A stretch of 45,949 nt of DNA from Novosphingobium sp. (GCA_017987575.1 JAGNTK010000006.1:1-45949), one strand, 5' to 3'. Counted from the stretch's first letter, positions 34,798 to 42,466 are shown. Notes: generated by a model not told the origin, from the sequence alone. Numbers and translations are program-made.

Positions 34798-35277
34798 ATG
34801 GGAATCTCGAACCTTCGCCTAGGCCTTGAAAACCTCCACGCCACGCTGCGTGGCGAAATCAAGCAGGCTGAAAAGGACCTGAAAGGCTACCAGACGGCGG
34901 TTGATCGCCTCGAAGAGCTACATTGGCATCGGGTTCAACTTAATGAGGTCCTTTCCGCTGTCACCAAGGTCCTAATGCACGGGGACCCGGATTGGACGCC
35001 CACACTGGTGGCTCCCCGGCCCAAGCGGAAATGGACCAGCCTGTTCAAGCCCGGCGATCGTGGACGGATCGCTCTCACCATCCTTCGCGAGCATGGTGAC
35101 TGGATGCGTCCGCTCGATGTCGCCTCCATCATGCTCGATCAGATTGAACATGATCCGGAGGACAGAGTGGAGCGAACCCGGCTCGCCAACTCGCTCGGCA
35201 ATTACCTCAAAAGCCATGAAGGTGATCTCGTCGAATCACGCGGCGACTATGCCAAGGAATGGCGGGTGATTCGCTGA
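34798..35277 (+). CDS. transposon passenger: predicted coiled-coil plus winged-helix-like protein
   Basis: 159 residues, not recognised. Residues about 5-55 (ENLHATLRGEIKQAEKDLKGYQTAVDRLEELHWHRV) look like a coiled coil. A Pro-rich linker (TPTLVAPRPKRKW) follows. Residues about 85-159 (RGRIALTILREHGDWMRPLDVASIMLDQ, then RTRLANSLGNYLKSHEGDLVESRGDYAKEWRVI) have the spacing of a winged-helix domain with a terminal wing strand. A DNA-binding or regulatory role is plausible but unproven. It begins 31 bp inside the left end of the element, so its promoter would overlap the terminal repeat. Confidence 0.75.
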   Translation: MGISNLRLGLENLHATLRGEIKQAEKDLKGYQTAVDRLEELHWHRVQLNEVLSAVTKVLMHGDPDWTPTLVAPRPKRKWTSLFKPGDRGRIALTILREHGDWMRPLDVASIMLDQIEHDPEDRVERTRLANSLGNYLKSHEGDLVESRGDYAKEWRVIR

Positions 35278-35423
35278 TTGTGGAATTTGGCCCGAATCTT
35301 ATCGCTGAAAATGCGGCGGAGGCCCCTTGGAGACCCGCTGCCAATTGCCGAAACTTAATGCTGAAAAGGAGATGTTGACCGAGGGTATTTTCATGCACTC
35401 TTACGTCGCTTCAACAACTTACG

Positions 35424-36404
35424 TTGGAGCAGACGACGCAACACTTTCTTCTCTCGGCACAGGCGAGAGCGCTCAGCACGAAGCGCATTCATCGCCTATC
35501 GGATGACGCGGCTTTCGCTGAGTTTGTCGCCATCCGCTTTGCCGAGAACGATGGTGAGCCGTTCTGTCCGTGGTGCGGTCACAAGGAGGTCTACACTATC
35601 TCAACGCGGCGGACATGGAAGTGCGCTTCGAAGGTCTGCCGGCGGAATTTCTCAGCAACCTCGCGCACCATCTTCGCCAGTCGGAAGCTCCCCTACCGTG
35701 AACTGCTGCTGCTCGCTGCCCATTTCGTCAATGCGGCGAAGGGGCTCAGTGCCATCCGCATGAGCCAAGAACTTGAGGTGACCTACAAGACCGCTTTCGT
35801 GTGGAAGCATAAGCTCCGCGAAGCCATCACGACCAGCCAGCACTCGGGAACGCTTCGCGGCAAAGTCGAGATCGATGGCGCATACTTCGGCGGCCACATC
35901 CGCCCGCGCAACAACCGTCCGCTCCGTCAGGATCGCCGACGCATCACTCGCCGCGCCAGCAAGCGCCAATGTGTGACCATCTTCCGTGAACGCAACGGGC
36001 GCAGCCGGGCATTCGCGATGGACGAGCATGAGGCCGCCCGGATCGTCGAGCAGATCGTCGAACCGGGCAGCGAAATCTTCACGGATCAGGCCACCCATTT
36101 CGGACGCATCGCCGCTCGCTACGTTCTCAGGACCGTCAATCACAGCGAACGCTACGCGGACGGCGACATCTCGACCAATTGGGCCGAGTCCTATTTCTCA
36201 CGGCTGCGGCGCGCCGAGCTTGGGACGCATCACCACATCGCCGGACCCTATCTGATGGGTTACGCCAACGAGAGTTCGTGGCGAGAGGATCGGCGGCGCT
36301 ACACTAATGAGGAAAACTACGACCAACTCCTCAACCTTACGACGCACCACCCGGTGTCGCGCCAGTGGAAGGGTTACTGGCAGCGCCGGAAGGAAGCCGC
36401 GTAA
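35424..36404 (+). CDS. IS1595 family transposase
   Basis: About 326 residues. An N-terminal zinc ribbon, CPWCGHKEVYTISTRRTWKC and CRRNFSATS, is followed by a helical region LSAIRMSQELEVTYKTAFVWKHKLREAI. The catalytic domain has the first Asp in KVEIDGAYFGG, the second in SEIFTDQATHFG and the Glu in NWAESYFSRLRR, with Arg five positions after the Glu. This matches DDE-type members of IS1595. The first possible start is a TTG at 35424; no ATG in this frame lies before the zinc ribbon, so the true start is uncertain. It appears full length and active. Confidence 0.93.
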   Translation: MEQTTQHFLLSAQARALSTKRIHRLSDDAAFAEFVAIRFAENDGEPFCPWCGHKEVYTISTRRTWKCASKVCRRNFSATSRTIFASRKLPYRELLLLAAHFVNAAKGLSAIRMSQELEVTYKTAFVWKHKLREAITTSQHSGTLRGKVEIDGAYFGGHIRPRNNRPLRQDRRRITRRASKRQCVTIFRERNGRSRAFAMDEHEAARIVEQIVEPGSEIFTDQATHFGRIAARYVLRTVNHSERYADGDISTNWAESYFSRLRRAELGTHHHIAGPYLMGYANESSWREDRRRYTNEENYDQLLNLTTHHPVSRQWKGYWQRRKEAA

Positions 36405-36607
36405 TGGCAACCTTCCGCGTCTGTCTGATCGGCCAGCACCAACCGCTTGAGATTGATCTACCATTCAGCAACCTTGGCGATGTTGGCGTGGAATCGACAC
36501 GCGCCAAGTTCTTGATCGGCCACATGACGAAGCCGGACGAGGATGGTGTCTGCCGGGGCGTGTTGATCTCGACCGGGCGCATCCAGTGCGTGTTCGAAGC
36601 AGATTAG
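36404..36607 (+). CDS. small passenger ORF coupled to the transposase
   Basis: 67 residues (MATFRVCLIGQHQPLEIDLPF to GRIQCVFEAD), probably an all-beta small domain. The ATG overlaps the transposase stop TAA by one base (TAATG), which suggests translational coupling and a role tied to transposition or simple co-expression. No family is recognised. The 3' end overlaps the next, convergent gene by 4 bp. Confidence 0.65.
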   Translation: MATFRVCLIGQHQPLEIDLPFSNLGDVGVESTRAKFLIGHMTKPDEDGVCRGVLISTGRIQCVFEAD

Positions 36608-36966
36608 AAGGCGCGTTCTTTGCGATCCACCTGACATTGGCCTTGGCTGACCGGTGGCAAACCCGACAATTGCGCAAGCCTGCCGTCATTCCGCCTCCGG
36701 ATGACAAGGTTCGATCGATCAATCGAAAACGTGCCGAACGTAACTTCGTTTGGGGTGAAGATAGCAGCCGTGCGGAATGTGTCGCCATTGGCGAATGCGT
36801 AACTCGCCGTGCTGCCTTGCTCGTTCAGTTGGACGCTCATTTGCAGGGTCTTACCGGGTCCGTTGGGCATCTCGCACTTGAGAAACACAGGTGCAGCGCT
36901 TGCAGCGCTAGGCATTGCAATTCCGGCAAGCACGGCACTCGCGGCAAGATATTTCCAAGGACTCAT
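36604..36966 (-). CDS. transposon passenger: small exported protein
   Basis: 120 residues. A clear signal peptide, MSPWKYLAASAVLAGIAMPSAASAA, precedes a compact beta-rich domain with two Cys (FLKCEMPNGPG and QGQCQVDRKE) that could form a disulfide. It is not recognised. It is the only passenger on the minus strand that is well supported, and it diverges from the XRE gene. An exported passenger is unusual cargo. GGGAA lies before the ATG. Confidence 0.75.
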   Translation of the reverse strand: MSPWKYLAASAVLAGIAMPSAASAAPVFLKCEMPNGPGKTLQMSVQLNEQGSTASYAFANGDTFRTAAIFTPNEVTFGTFSIDRSNLVIRRRNDGRLAQLSGLPPVSQGQCQVDRKERAF

Positions 36967-37069
36967 TGGCGTTTCCCATGTGGCTCATCTGATCGATATA
37001 GCGCTCAAAGGTTAACAGCGGGCATCATACTCCGTGGACCGATAGTCACCCAATCAGTGACTTGGGCGC

Positions 37070-37309
37070 GTGGACCCCTATCTCGACATCCTCGGCCGAC
37101 GCATACACCAGCGGCGCAAGGAGCTTGGCCTATCGCAGGAAGGGCTGGCGCACGAGGCGGGGCTCGATCGCAGCTACGTGGGTCGGATCGAGAGGGGCGA
37201 ACACAACCTGACTTTCATCGCGTTGGTGAAGCTGGCTCGGGCGATGAAATGCGATGTGGCGGCGTTGACTTCTGGATTGCCGGCACTTGGCACAGAGGCA
37301 CGATCTTGA
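37070..37309 (+). CDS. XRE family helix-turn-helix regulator (transposon passenger)
   Basis: 79 residues. A single HTH_3 domain covers nearly the whole protein: LGRRIHQRRKELGLSQEGLAHEAGLDRSYVGRIERGEHNLTFIALVKLARAMKCDVAALT. The recognition helix is around RSYVGRIERG. The start is a GTG at 37070. Such small XRE proteins often control their own element or restriction-modification genes (C proteins). Its TGA stop lies within the -35 hexamer of the promoter for the next gene. Confidence 0.9.
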   Translation: MDPYLDILGRRIHQRRKELGLSQEGLAHEAGLDRSYVGRIERGEHNLTFIALVKLARAMKCDVAALTSGLPALGTEARS

Positions 37310-37334
37310 CATTTCAACGGAAATGGGTTATGTT
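37306..37334 (+). promoter_or_regulatory. sigma70-type promoter inside the transposon
   Basis: TTGACA (37306-37311), 17 bases, then TATGTT (37329-37334). It stands about 98 bp before the GTG of the gene at 37432. The -35 box contains the stop codon of the XRE gene, so this promoter would be in easy reach of XRE autoregulation. Confidence 0.55.
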
Positions 37335-37431
37335 CGCGACATCGAAGTGATCGCGGGTTCGTGATCATATAGTCGCTGCGTCCGGAGGATGCTCAAGGCG
37401 ACATTCCCTAAATATGTAGAAAGGACCGACC

Positions 37432-37680
37432 GTGACGGATCGGGTCATTACGCCGCTTGTCAGCGAGCGTTTGAAGCGCAGATTTCGTGAACTCGGCGTC
37501 GCTTACATTGGCGGAGCCGAGGAGATGACCGATACCGAGCTTAACGAAGCGGCTGCCAAGCTGCATGAATGGGCGGATAGGCGTCTTGTTGAAGGCGCAC
37601 CCCTGTATCCTCCCAACGTATGCGTAAAATGCTTGCATCCTCACCTTCCGCTGGAACACGGAGGGGGATGTAAGCTTTGA
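37432..37680 (+). CDS. transposon passenger: small protein with C-terminal Cys/His cluster
   Basis: 82 residues, unrecognised. A helical part (VSERLKRRFRELGVAYIGGAEEMTDTELNEAAAKLHEWADRRL) is followed by CVKCLHPHLPLEHGGGC, with Cys64, Cys67, His69, His71, His76 and Cys80, which could bind zinc. The start is a GTG at 37432 preceded by AAAGGA. A sigma70-like promoter is present upstream. Its 3' 140 bp overlap a weaker ORF on the other strand. Confidence 0.7.
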   Translation: MTDRVITPLVSERLKRRFRELGVAYIGGAEEMTDTELNEAAAKLHEWADRRLVEGAPLYPPNVCVKCLHPHLPLEHGGGCKL

Positions 37681-37966
37681 TGCAGGCATCTCGCCAAGTC
37701 ATGACTTCGGCAAAGACATAGAGTTGATTGTCTGCTGTTTTATACAGATTCCCTGAGCAGAGCCCGTTTTCGAATCTGCCAAGGTCATAAGATGCACCTT
37801 CGTTCAACCACGGACCCTGAGAAGGAAATGGTATCACAAGAGTGGCGTAACCGGGGAGCGGAGTGTTCATCACCTCGCGTATAGCTACAAGATCGAAAGC
37901 ATCAACGGGACAAGAGGAACAAAATGCGCGCAGGTCGGGTAATTTTCGCTTCACGAAATTTGGCAA
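37541..37966 (-). CDS. possible ORF overlapping both small passenger genes
   Basis: 141 residues, the only substantial frame covering 37681-37923. Its middle (PGYATLVIPFPSQGPWLNEGASYDLGRFENGLCSG, QLYVFAEVMTWRDACI) looks protein-like. Both its ends overlap genes on the opposite strand, which argues against it. A later start, MNTPLPGYATL, would remove the overlap at the 5' end. Not recognised; it may be spurious. Confidence 0.35.
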   Translation of the reverse strand: MPNFVKRKLPDLRAFCSSCPVDAFDLVAIREVMNTPLPGYATLVIPFPSQGPWLNEGASYDLGRFENGLCSGNLYKTADNQLYVFAEVMTWRDACIKAYIPLRVPAEGEDASILRIRWEDTGVRLQQDAYPPIHAAWQPLR

Positions 37967-38175
37967 TGCTGGTTGTTCAGCACGACCAAGGCTTCACCGT
38001 AGTAGAAATGCTCGGCGGTGAAGGTCGGATCGTTGTTGGAGATCAAGTGCATGGTGATTGGCTCGCTGTCGCTGGAGAACCAATTCGACAGGGTGAGGAG
38101 GTTTACGACGCATTTTTCCAAGGATGCTGGCCTAGTTCTGATGCGGCCATCCGCATTGCGCGAGGTGATCGTTAG
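37924..38175 (+). CDS. small passenger protein at the right end of the transposon
   Basis: 83 residues (MRAGRVIFASRNLAMLVVQHDQGFTVVEMLGGEGRIVVGDQVHGDWLAVAGEPI), beta-rich, like a small barrel, ending DAAIRIARGDR. Not recognised by name. The stop is 12 bp before the right terminal inverted repeat. It starts at the ATG at 37924, with no strong Shine-Dalgarno. Confidence 0.6.
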   Translation: MRAGRVIFASRNLAMLVVQHDQGFTVVEMLGGEGRIVVGDQVHGDWLAVAGEPIRQGEEVYDAFFQGCWPSSDAAIRIARGDR

Positions 38176-38187
38176 AGCCGATCGTCT

Positions 38188-38214
38188 GCTTGGTGCGTTT
38201 GCTACCTAATACCG
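38188..38214 (-). repeat. right terminal inverted repeat of the transposon
   Basis: 27 bp, perfect reverse complement of 34741-34767, ending at the duplication CAGTTTTC. Confidence 0.95.
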
Positions 38215-38222
38215 CAGTTTTC
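38215..38222 (+). repeat. 8-bp target site duplication, right copy
   Basis: CAGTTTTC, identical to 34733-34740. Confidence 0.95.
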
Positions 38223-38581
38223 CAAGCAAGAGCTGCAAGTTTGTGCGTCGGGCGCGAGTGCGTCTTTGGCCATACCTTGCCTTGAGTAATGCTGGGGCGC
38301 CAGGGTGGGAGCTATTAAACGTGCCAGCAACGGTCTGATGCCATTTGGGTCGATCCAGCAAGCTGAACGGGAACTGGGCTGTGATGCCGCAGGTTAATCT
38401 GCCGCTAATGCAACTTGTCGTCTATCGGACCTTGTGGCTTGTATGGGGCAATCATCATCACGGACGCCTGCAGGCAGGCTTCGCGCTGCTCGGCAAACGG
38501 GCGGGCTCGGCATTCGACTGATCTTTCAGTCAAAGATACACCATCTTGCCTGCGGGCAGATCAATGAACAAAAGGTCCGTT
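38223..38581. other. non-coding gap between transposon and response regulator
   Basis: About 360 bp, originally the region downstream of tRNA-Gly. The only notable frame is a 45-codon ORF at 38384-38521 (MPQVNLPLMQLVVYRTLWLV and so on), with no Shine-Dalgarno and no recognisable domain, so it is not called as a gene. The response-regulator promoter should be here but no consensus was seen. Confidence 0.5.
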
Positions 38582-39217
38582 GTGGTTACTGATCGAATTA
38601 TCGTCGCTGATGATCACCCGATGTTTCGGGACGCTCTCGCGCAGAGTCTGCGTAACGCCTATGCAGATGCCGCAGTTGCCGAGGCCGAAAATCTGCCCGA
38701 CGCGTTAAAGTTGGCACGTGATCACGGGCCGCCTTCGCTGTTTGTGCTCGACCTGGTTTTTCCCGGAATGGAAGGACCGGTCACGATCGGCGAAATTCGG
38801 CGCGAATTCCCTGCGGCATCGATTATTGTAGTGACCATGCTGGAGGATCAACTGGTCGCCAAGCAAATGCTGGATTCAGGTGCAGACGGTTATCTCGGCA
38901 AGGGGCTTTCCTCATCAGAGATCCTAAAGGGTATTCGCGCAGTGCGCGCCGGCGAGTTCGTGATCAACGTAACACCAGCGGCTCCAGTCGCAGCGTTTGA
39001 CAAGCCGGTATTCACGCCGCGTCAGGTTGAGATTCTGCGCCTTCTGCAAGACAATCGGCCAACCAAATTGATTGCCCGTGATCTGGGGCTGTCGCACTTT
39101 ACAGTGCGAAACCACATTGCGATCATCATGCGCAGCCTGAAAGTGCGCCGGCGCAGCCAGATCCATGATCGAGCGCTAGCGCTCGACTTGATCGCGCCCA
39201 GTAATGCGCATGGATGA
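38582..39217 (+). CDS. NarL/FixJ-type response regulator transcription factor
   Basis: About 211 residues. The receiver domain has the acidic pair in RIIVADDHPMFRDAL, the phospho-acceptor Asp57 in LFVLDLVFPGMEGP and the Lys in GYLGKGLSSSEI. The LuxR-type HTH is FTPRQVEILRLLQDNRPTKLIARDLGLSHFTVRNHIAIIMRSLKV. AAAAGG six bases before the GTG at 38582 supports this start; ATG 38564 is an alternative. The natural partner is the convergent hybrid histidine kinase, whose gene overlaps this one by 42 bp at the 3' ends. Confidence 0.92.
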   Translation: MVTDRIIVADDHPMFRDALAQSLRNAYADAAVAEAENLPDALKLARDHGPPSLFVLDLVFPGMEGPVTIGEIRREFPAASIIVVTMLEDQLVAKQMLDSGADGYLGKGLSSSEILKGIRAVRAGEFVINVTPAAPVAAFDKPVFTPRQVEILRLLQDNRPTKLIARDLGLSHFTVRNHIAIIMRSLKVRRRSQIHDRALALDLIAPSNAHG

Positions 39218-40888
39218 CAACACGGATCGCAGCGTGGCGGGCTGAACCGGTTTGGCAAGGACCGTGATCCCAGCTTCGAGACTCTGTTTTTTGATCACTG
39301 CTTCAGCGTGACCAGATATCAGGATCGCCGGAAGCATCTGGCCCGTCATGATCCGGATCGCGGTGATGGCGTCGGTTCCCAGGGTTTCCTGACCAAGATC
39401 ATGATCTGCGATGATCAGGTCAGCGGGTTCGACATGGGTTGGCAGCGCAAGGTGCGGCTGTACTTCGCATCCCCACTGTTCAAGCAGGGCTTGTGTGGCC
39501 GCCAGGACATCGGGGTTGTCCTCAATCAGGATGACCCGATAGCCAGACAGAGGTTTAGGCCGAGCCTGAACGGACTGTGCGCGTTCGCTCGGCGGTTCGA
39601 TGACCACTGGAATATCGTAGATGCCCGCGGTCGTTCCGGCCCCGCGACGTGATTTCAGGGCGAGTGAAAATTTGGAAAGCCGCGCCAACTTGTTGACGAT
39701 GGCAAGCCCCAGCCCAACGCCTTCAGTATCATGATCGCCCTCCACATGCGCCCGATAGAACTCTTCGAAGATATGCGGCAGTTGCTCGTCGCTGATACCG
39801 ATGCCCGCGTCATGTACTTCGATGGCAACCGTCAGGCCTTTGCGGCGGACCCCCAAAACGACCTTGGATCCGCGCGCATACTTGATCGCGTTCGAAAGCA
39901 GGTTCTGGATCATTGTGGTCAGCAAAATCGGATCGGCGGAGACTGCTACGCTGGTCCTGACATGGCGCAGTTCGACTTTGTTCCAGCTCGCACTTTGCTC
40001 GTTCTGCTGGACGATGTCAGCGAGTAGTGGCTGCAGCGCGACAACCGCAGGGTTTGCCACAACTGTGCCGCTATCAAGACGGCCAATGTCGAGCAGTGAT
40101 TTGAACAAGCGCGAAACCGATCCGATTGCGCGTTCGATCCGATCGATCAATTGCTCACGATCGGGGGTGTTGTTGGCGTTGCGAAGCAGGTCAAGATAGT
40201 ACCCGATCGCGTGGATCGGCTGACGCAGATCATGGCTGGCGTGAGCAAGGTAGCGGCTTTTCGCCTGCATCGCCGTCAGCGCCGCATCGCGTGCTTCCGC
40301 AGTCTGGCGAAGCAGCAGCCGCGCATATGCGGGCAACACAAGCGCGACAAACGCAAATGTGGTGAGCAAGTAGGGCTGCGCCCGCCAATAGGCACTGAAC
40401 AGAAAAAGGGTAAGGATCGAAAGCTGCGCCATAAAGGTTGCGAGGATCAGATAGCGCTGGCCAAAGCGCATCCCATTGCCCAGCGTCACCCAGACGATCA
40501 GCCCATACAGCGGCATTGCCAATTCTTCACCGAGCAACATGACGACGGTCAGCGAGGCGAAGTCCCCGCACATTGCGATGAGCCGTCGGAGCGGGACAAC
40601 GCCGGGATACACCCGTGTATGGAAATAGAGGGCGATAATGAAGGCCAAATGGCCTACAATGAAAACAGTGAACGCATGCAAAAGTCCGCCGGTAAGCCGC
40701 GTAAACATCCCGCTGAGATACAAATAACCAATGGCAATCAGGACGTTCCAGATTCGTGAACCCGCTTGTCTGATCTCGGATGCCGCGTCAAAATCATCGC
40801 GCACGGTTGATCCCGACGGCGCAGATCCCGCTTCCCTCGCCCGCCGAACGCGATCCAATGTAATTCGCGAAATATCTGAAAGGGCCAT
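39176..40888 (-). CDS. hybrid sensor histidine kinase with C-terminal receiver
   Basis: About 570 residues. Five or six membrane helices (about residues 45-195) make up the sensor without a large periplasmic domain. The H box is YLAHASHDLRQPIHAIGYYLDLL (His near residue 219). The N box is TMIQNLLSNAIKYA (Asn near 333), followed by VHDAGIGI and GVGLGLAIV. A receiver domain starts near residue 450 (YRVILIEDNPDVLAA), with the likely phospho-Asp in LIIADHDLG and Lys in VLAKPV. The ATG at 40888, with AAGAGCG upstream, is preferred over 40927. The signal is unknown. The HDLRQP H box is a variant seen in a set of proteobacterial hybrid kinases. Confidence 0.93.
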   Translation of the reverse strand: MALSDISRITLDRVRRAREAGSAPSGSTVRDDFDAASEIRQAGSRIWNVLIAIGYLYLSGMFTRLTGGLLHAFTVFIVGHLAFIIALYFHTRVYPGVVPLRRLIAMCGDFASLTVVMLLGEELAMPLYGLIVWVTLGNGMRFGQRYLILATFMAQLSILTLFLFSAYWRAQPYLLTTFAFVALVLPAYARLLLRQTAEARDAALTAMQAKSRYLAHASHDLRQPIHAIGYYLDLLRNANNTPDREQLIDRIERAIGSVSRLFKSLLDIGRLDSGTVVANPAVVALQPLLADIVQQNEQSASWNKVELRHVRTSVAVSADPILLTTMIQNLLSNAIKYARGSKVVLGVRRKGLTVAIEVHDAGIGISDEQLPHIFEEFYRAHVEGDHDTEGVGLGLAIVNKLARLSKFSLALKSRRGAGTTAGIYDIPVVIEPPSERAQSVQARPKPLSGYRVILIEDNPDVLAATQALLEQWGCEVQPHLALPTHVEPADLIIADHDLGQETLGTDAITAIRIMTGQMLPAILISGHAEAVIKKQSLEAGITVLAKPVQPATLRSVLSSMRITGRDQVER

Positions 40889-41218
40889 GACGCTCTTAAG
40901 CACGATCCGGTGGAGCGGTGACAGCACGATTATGCAGTGCGGTGGACACGCTCAGGATTCCTCACTGCCTCAATCTGATCGACGGTGAATTGTGCTGTTG
41001 CGACGCAATTTGCCAAGCCGCGCTGGCGCACCAGTTCTTTTCAATGCCTTGATCGCCGTTTCGTTCAACCTGAGAGCCATAACCTGTTTCGGCGGGGTGT
41101 AGCGAAAATCGCTTACAGCCAAGCGCTGGACCCTGATTGACGGAAAGGCTCAACGTTCAACATGTACTGGTATCCCCATAGGTTCGGAGCGCTGCGCGGG
41201 TTGTGGTAGCATCAAGCC
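40889..41218. other. divergent intergenic region, histidine kinase / ankyrin gene
   Basis: 330 bp with no convincing gene. It must hold promoters for both flanking genes, but I saw no clear -35/-10 pair. A short minus-strand frame (40962-41153) has no coding character. Confidence 0.5.
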
Positions 41219-41848
41219 ATGCCGATAGAGCGCGTTCTGTTTGGTTTGGCGTTCGCCATGATGGCGGTGTCTGCCCCCATTTCCACGGCCGAGGCCTGGG
41301 CCTTTGTGCCGCCTGCCCGCGAAGATGTGCATGCTGTGATTCGGCAGCAAGGCGTGGCATCGTTGCGGCGCCTAATCTCGTGGGACAAGGCGGTGGTCGA
41401 TGTGGTCGATCCAGCGAGTGGGCGGCGGCCGATTATGACTGCGATGATCGCAGGGCGGCCAGATCATTTCCGTTTCTTATTGGAATCCGGTGCGCAGCCC
41501 AATCTGACCGACGAGGCGGGGAACAGCGCCCTCCATGTCGCGGCCTTGATAGGTGAGCCACGGTATGTGTTGAAGTTGTTGAAAGCGGGCGCCGATCCAA
41601 CTCTGCGCGATGCGGAGGGCCAAACGTTTCAACACTACCTGTTCCTGCCCCCCGTCGAGTTGCTGAGTCCCAGCAAGCGCAGATGGCTAGTTGCGGTCTC
41701 CGATTGGTTGGATTCTCATGGCTTTGCGATTGAAGTTCGAGTTGCGGCTCAGCGCCACAATCGTTGGAAGGCAGTCGAGTCACGCCCGAGCACAAACGAA
41801 AGTCAATCGTCTTGGCTATCGCAATTGAAATCGCCGATGACGCAATAA
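41219..41848 (+). CDS. exported ankyrin-repeat protein
   Basis: 209 residues. A signal peptide, MPIERVLFGLAFAMMAVSAPISTAEA, is followed by about three ankyrin repeats: SGRRPIMTAMIAGRPDHFRFLLESGAQPN, AGNSALHVAALIGEPRYVLKLLKAGADPT, then a weak third. A basic, Ser-rich tail follows (about residues 150-209). Exported short ankyrin proteins bind other proteins; the partner is unknown. It begins a run of small exported orphans on the same strand (41.2-44.0 kb) that may be an operon. Confidence 0.82.
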   Translation: MPIERVLFGLAFAMMAVSAPISTAEAWAFVPPAREDVHAVIRQQGVASLRRLISWDKAVVDVVDPASGRRPIMTAMIAGRPDHFRFLLESGAQPNLTDEAGNSALHVAALIGEPRYVLKLLKAGADPTLRDAEGQTFQHYLFLPPVELLSPSKRRWLVAVSDWLDSHGFAIEVRVAAQRHNRWKAVESRPSTNESQSSWLSQLKSPMTQ

Positions 41849-41872
41849 ACTGGTTGGAGAAGCACCAATTCC

Positions 41873-42376
41873 ATGAGGGCAATCTACAGACATGCAGGGG
41901 CCGTCCTGCTCGCTGCGGTATCCAGTTCTGCGTTCGCACAACCCAAAGCCGATTTCGGCACGCTAGCTATGTGTGACAAACTGAGCCGGCTGCCAGCGGG
42001 CTACCGGGCGATCGACTGCGACAAGCGCGCTCCACTGCGCCAATGCAGCTTCTCGTTGCCGGGCGACAAGCTGCCGATCACCTATTTCGTTGAAGACGGG
42101 TTCGTGAAAAGCAAATGGCTGACGTTCGGCACCCGGACTTCGCCCATCGGACCCTTTGGCTTGAAAGGCGGCGATCGAGAAGGGGCGGCCATGGTGAAGG
42201 TCAGGCGCGGAACCGGGCTGGCATTTCAGAAATGGGACGACGAAGATGGAGGTGCTGGCGCGACCTATTACCAGTCCAGCGACATCACATGTCGGAACAA
42301 TTCCTACAATCTGCGCGTTTTCTTTGAGAATGGCGTTCTTGAACGGGTGAGCGTTTCGTCACTTCCCATGAACTGA
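41873..42376 (+). CDS. exported protein of unknown function
   Basis: 167 residues. The signal peptide MRAIYRHAGAVLLAAVSSSAFAQ is followed by a beta-rich domain with Cys in LAMCDKLSRLPAGYRAIDCDK, LRQCSFSLPGD and ITCRNNSYNLRVFFENGVL, so disulfides are likely. Not recognised. It starts 24 bp after the ankyrin gene. The coding sequence is somewhat AT-richer than the housekeeping genes to the left. Confidence 0.78.
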   Translation: MRAIYRHAGAVLLAAVSSSAFAQPKADFGTLAMCDKLSRLPAGYRAIDCDKRAPLRQCSFSLPGDKLPITYFVEDGFVKSKWLTFGTRTSPIGPFGLKGGDREGAAMVKVRRGTGLAFQKWDDEDGGAGATYYQSSDITCRNNSYNLRVFFENGVLERVSVSSLPMN

Positions 42377-42466
42377 CCCGTCAAGGCTGGGCTAAGACCA
42401 CAGCCCGTAGCAAGCATTCTGCAAAGTTGATGCGGCGGGAATTCCCGCAAGGAAAGGCAACAAAGA

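Larger units (their letters stand above)
34741..38214 (+). mobile_element. complete 3474-bp IS1595-family transposon with passenger genes (ISNha5-like)
   Basis: The ends are perfect 27-bp inverted repeats (34741-34767 and 38188-38214) beginning CGGTATTAGG, flanked by the 8-bp duplication CAGTTTTC. The single transposase gene has IS1595-type motifs. From memory, the ISNha5 subgroup has ends CGGNNTT, 8-bp duplications, a DDE transposase with E-x4-R, and lengths from about 3.45 kb because of passenger genes. All four fit here. Contents: a coiled-coil/winged-helix protein, the transposase, a 67-residue ORF overlapping it, an exported protein, an XRE regulator, a zinc-ligand-rich protein and a small protein at the right end. 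Perfect ends and duplications suggest recent insertion. Confidence 0.93.

Noticed and set aside
34660-38222. Integrative element using tRNA-Gly as att site
   Set aside because: There is no integrase and no duplicated tRNA 3' end. The borders are terminal inverted repeats with an 8-bp duplication, so this is a DDE transposon.
38384-38521. 45-codon ORF between transposon and response regulator
   Set aside because: No ribosome site, no recognisable domain, and too short to support alone.
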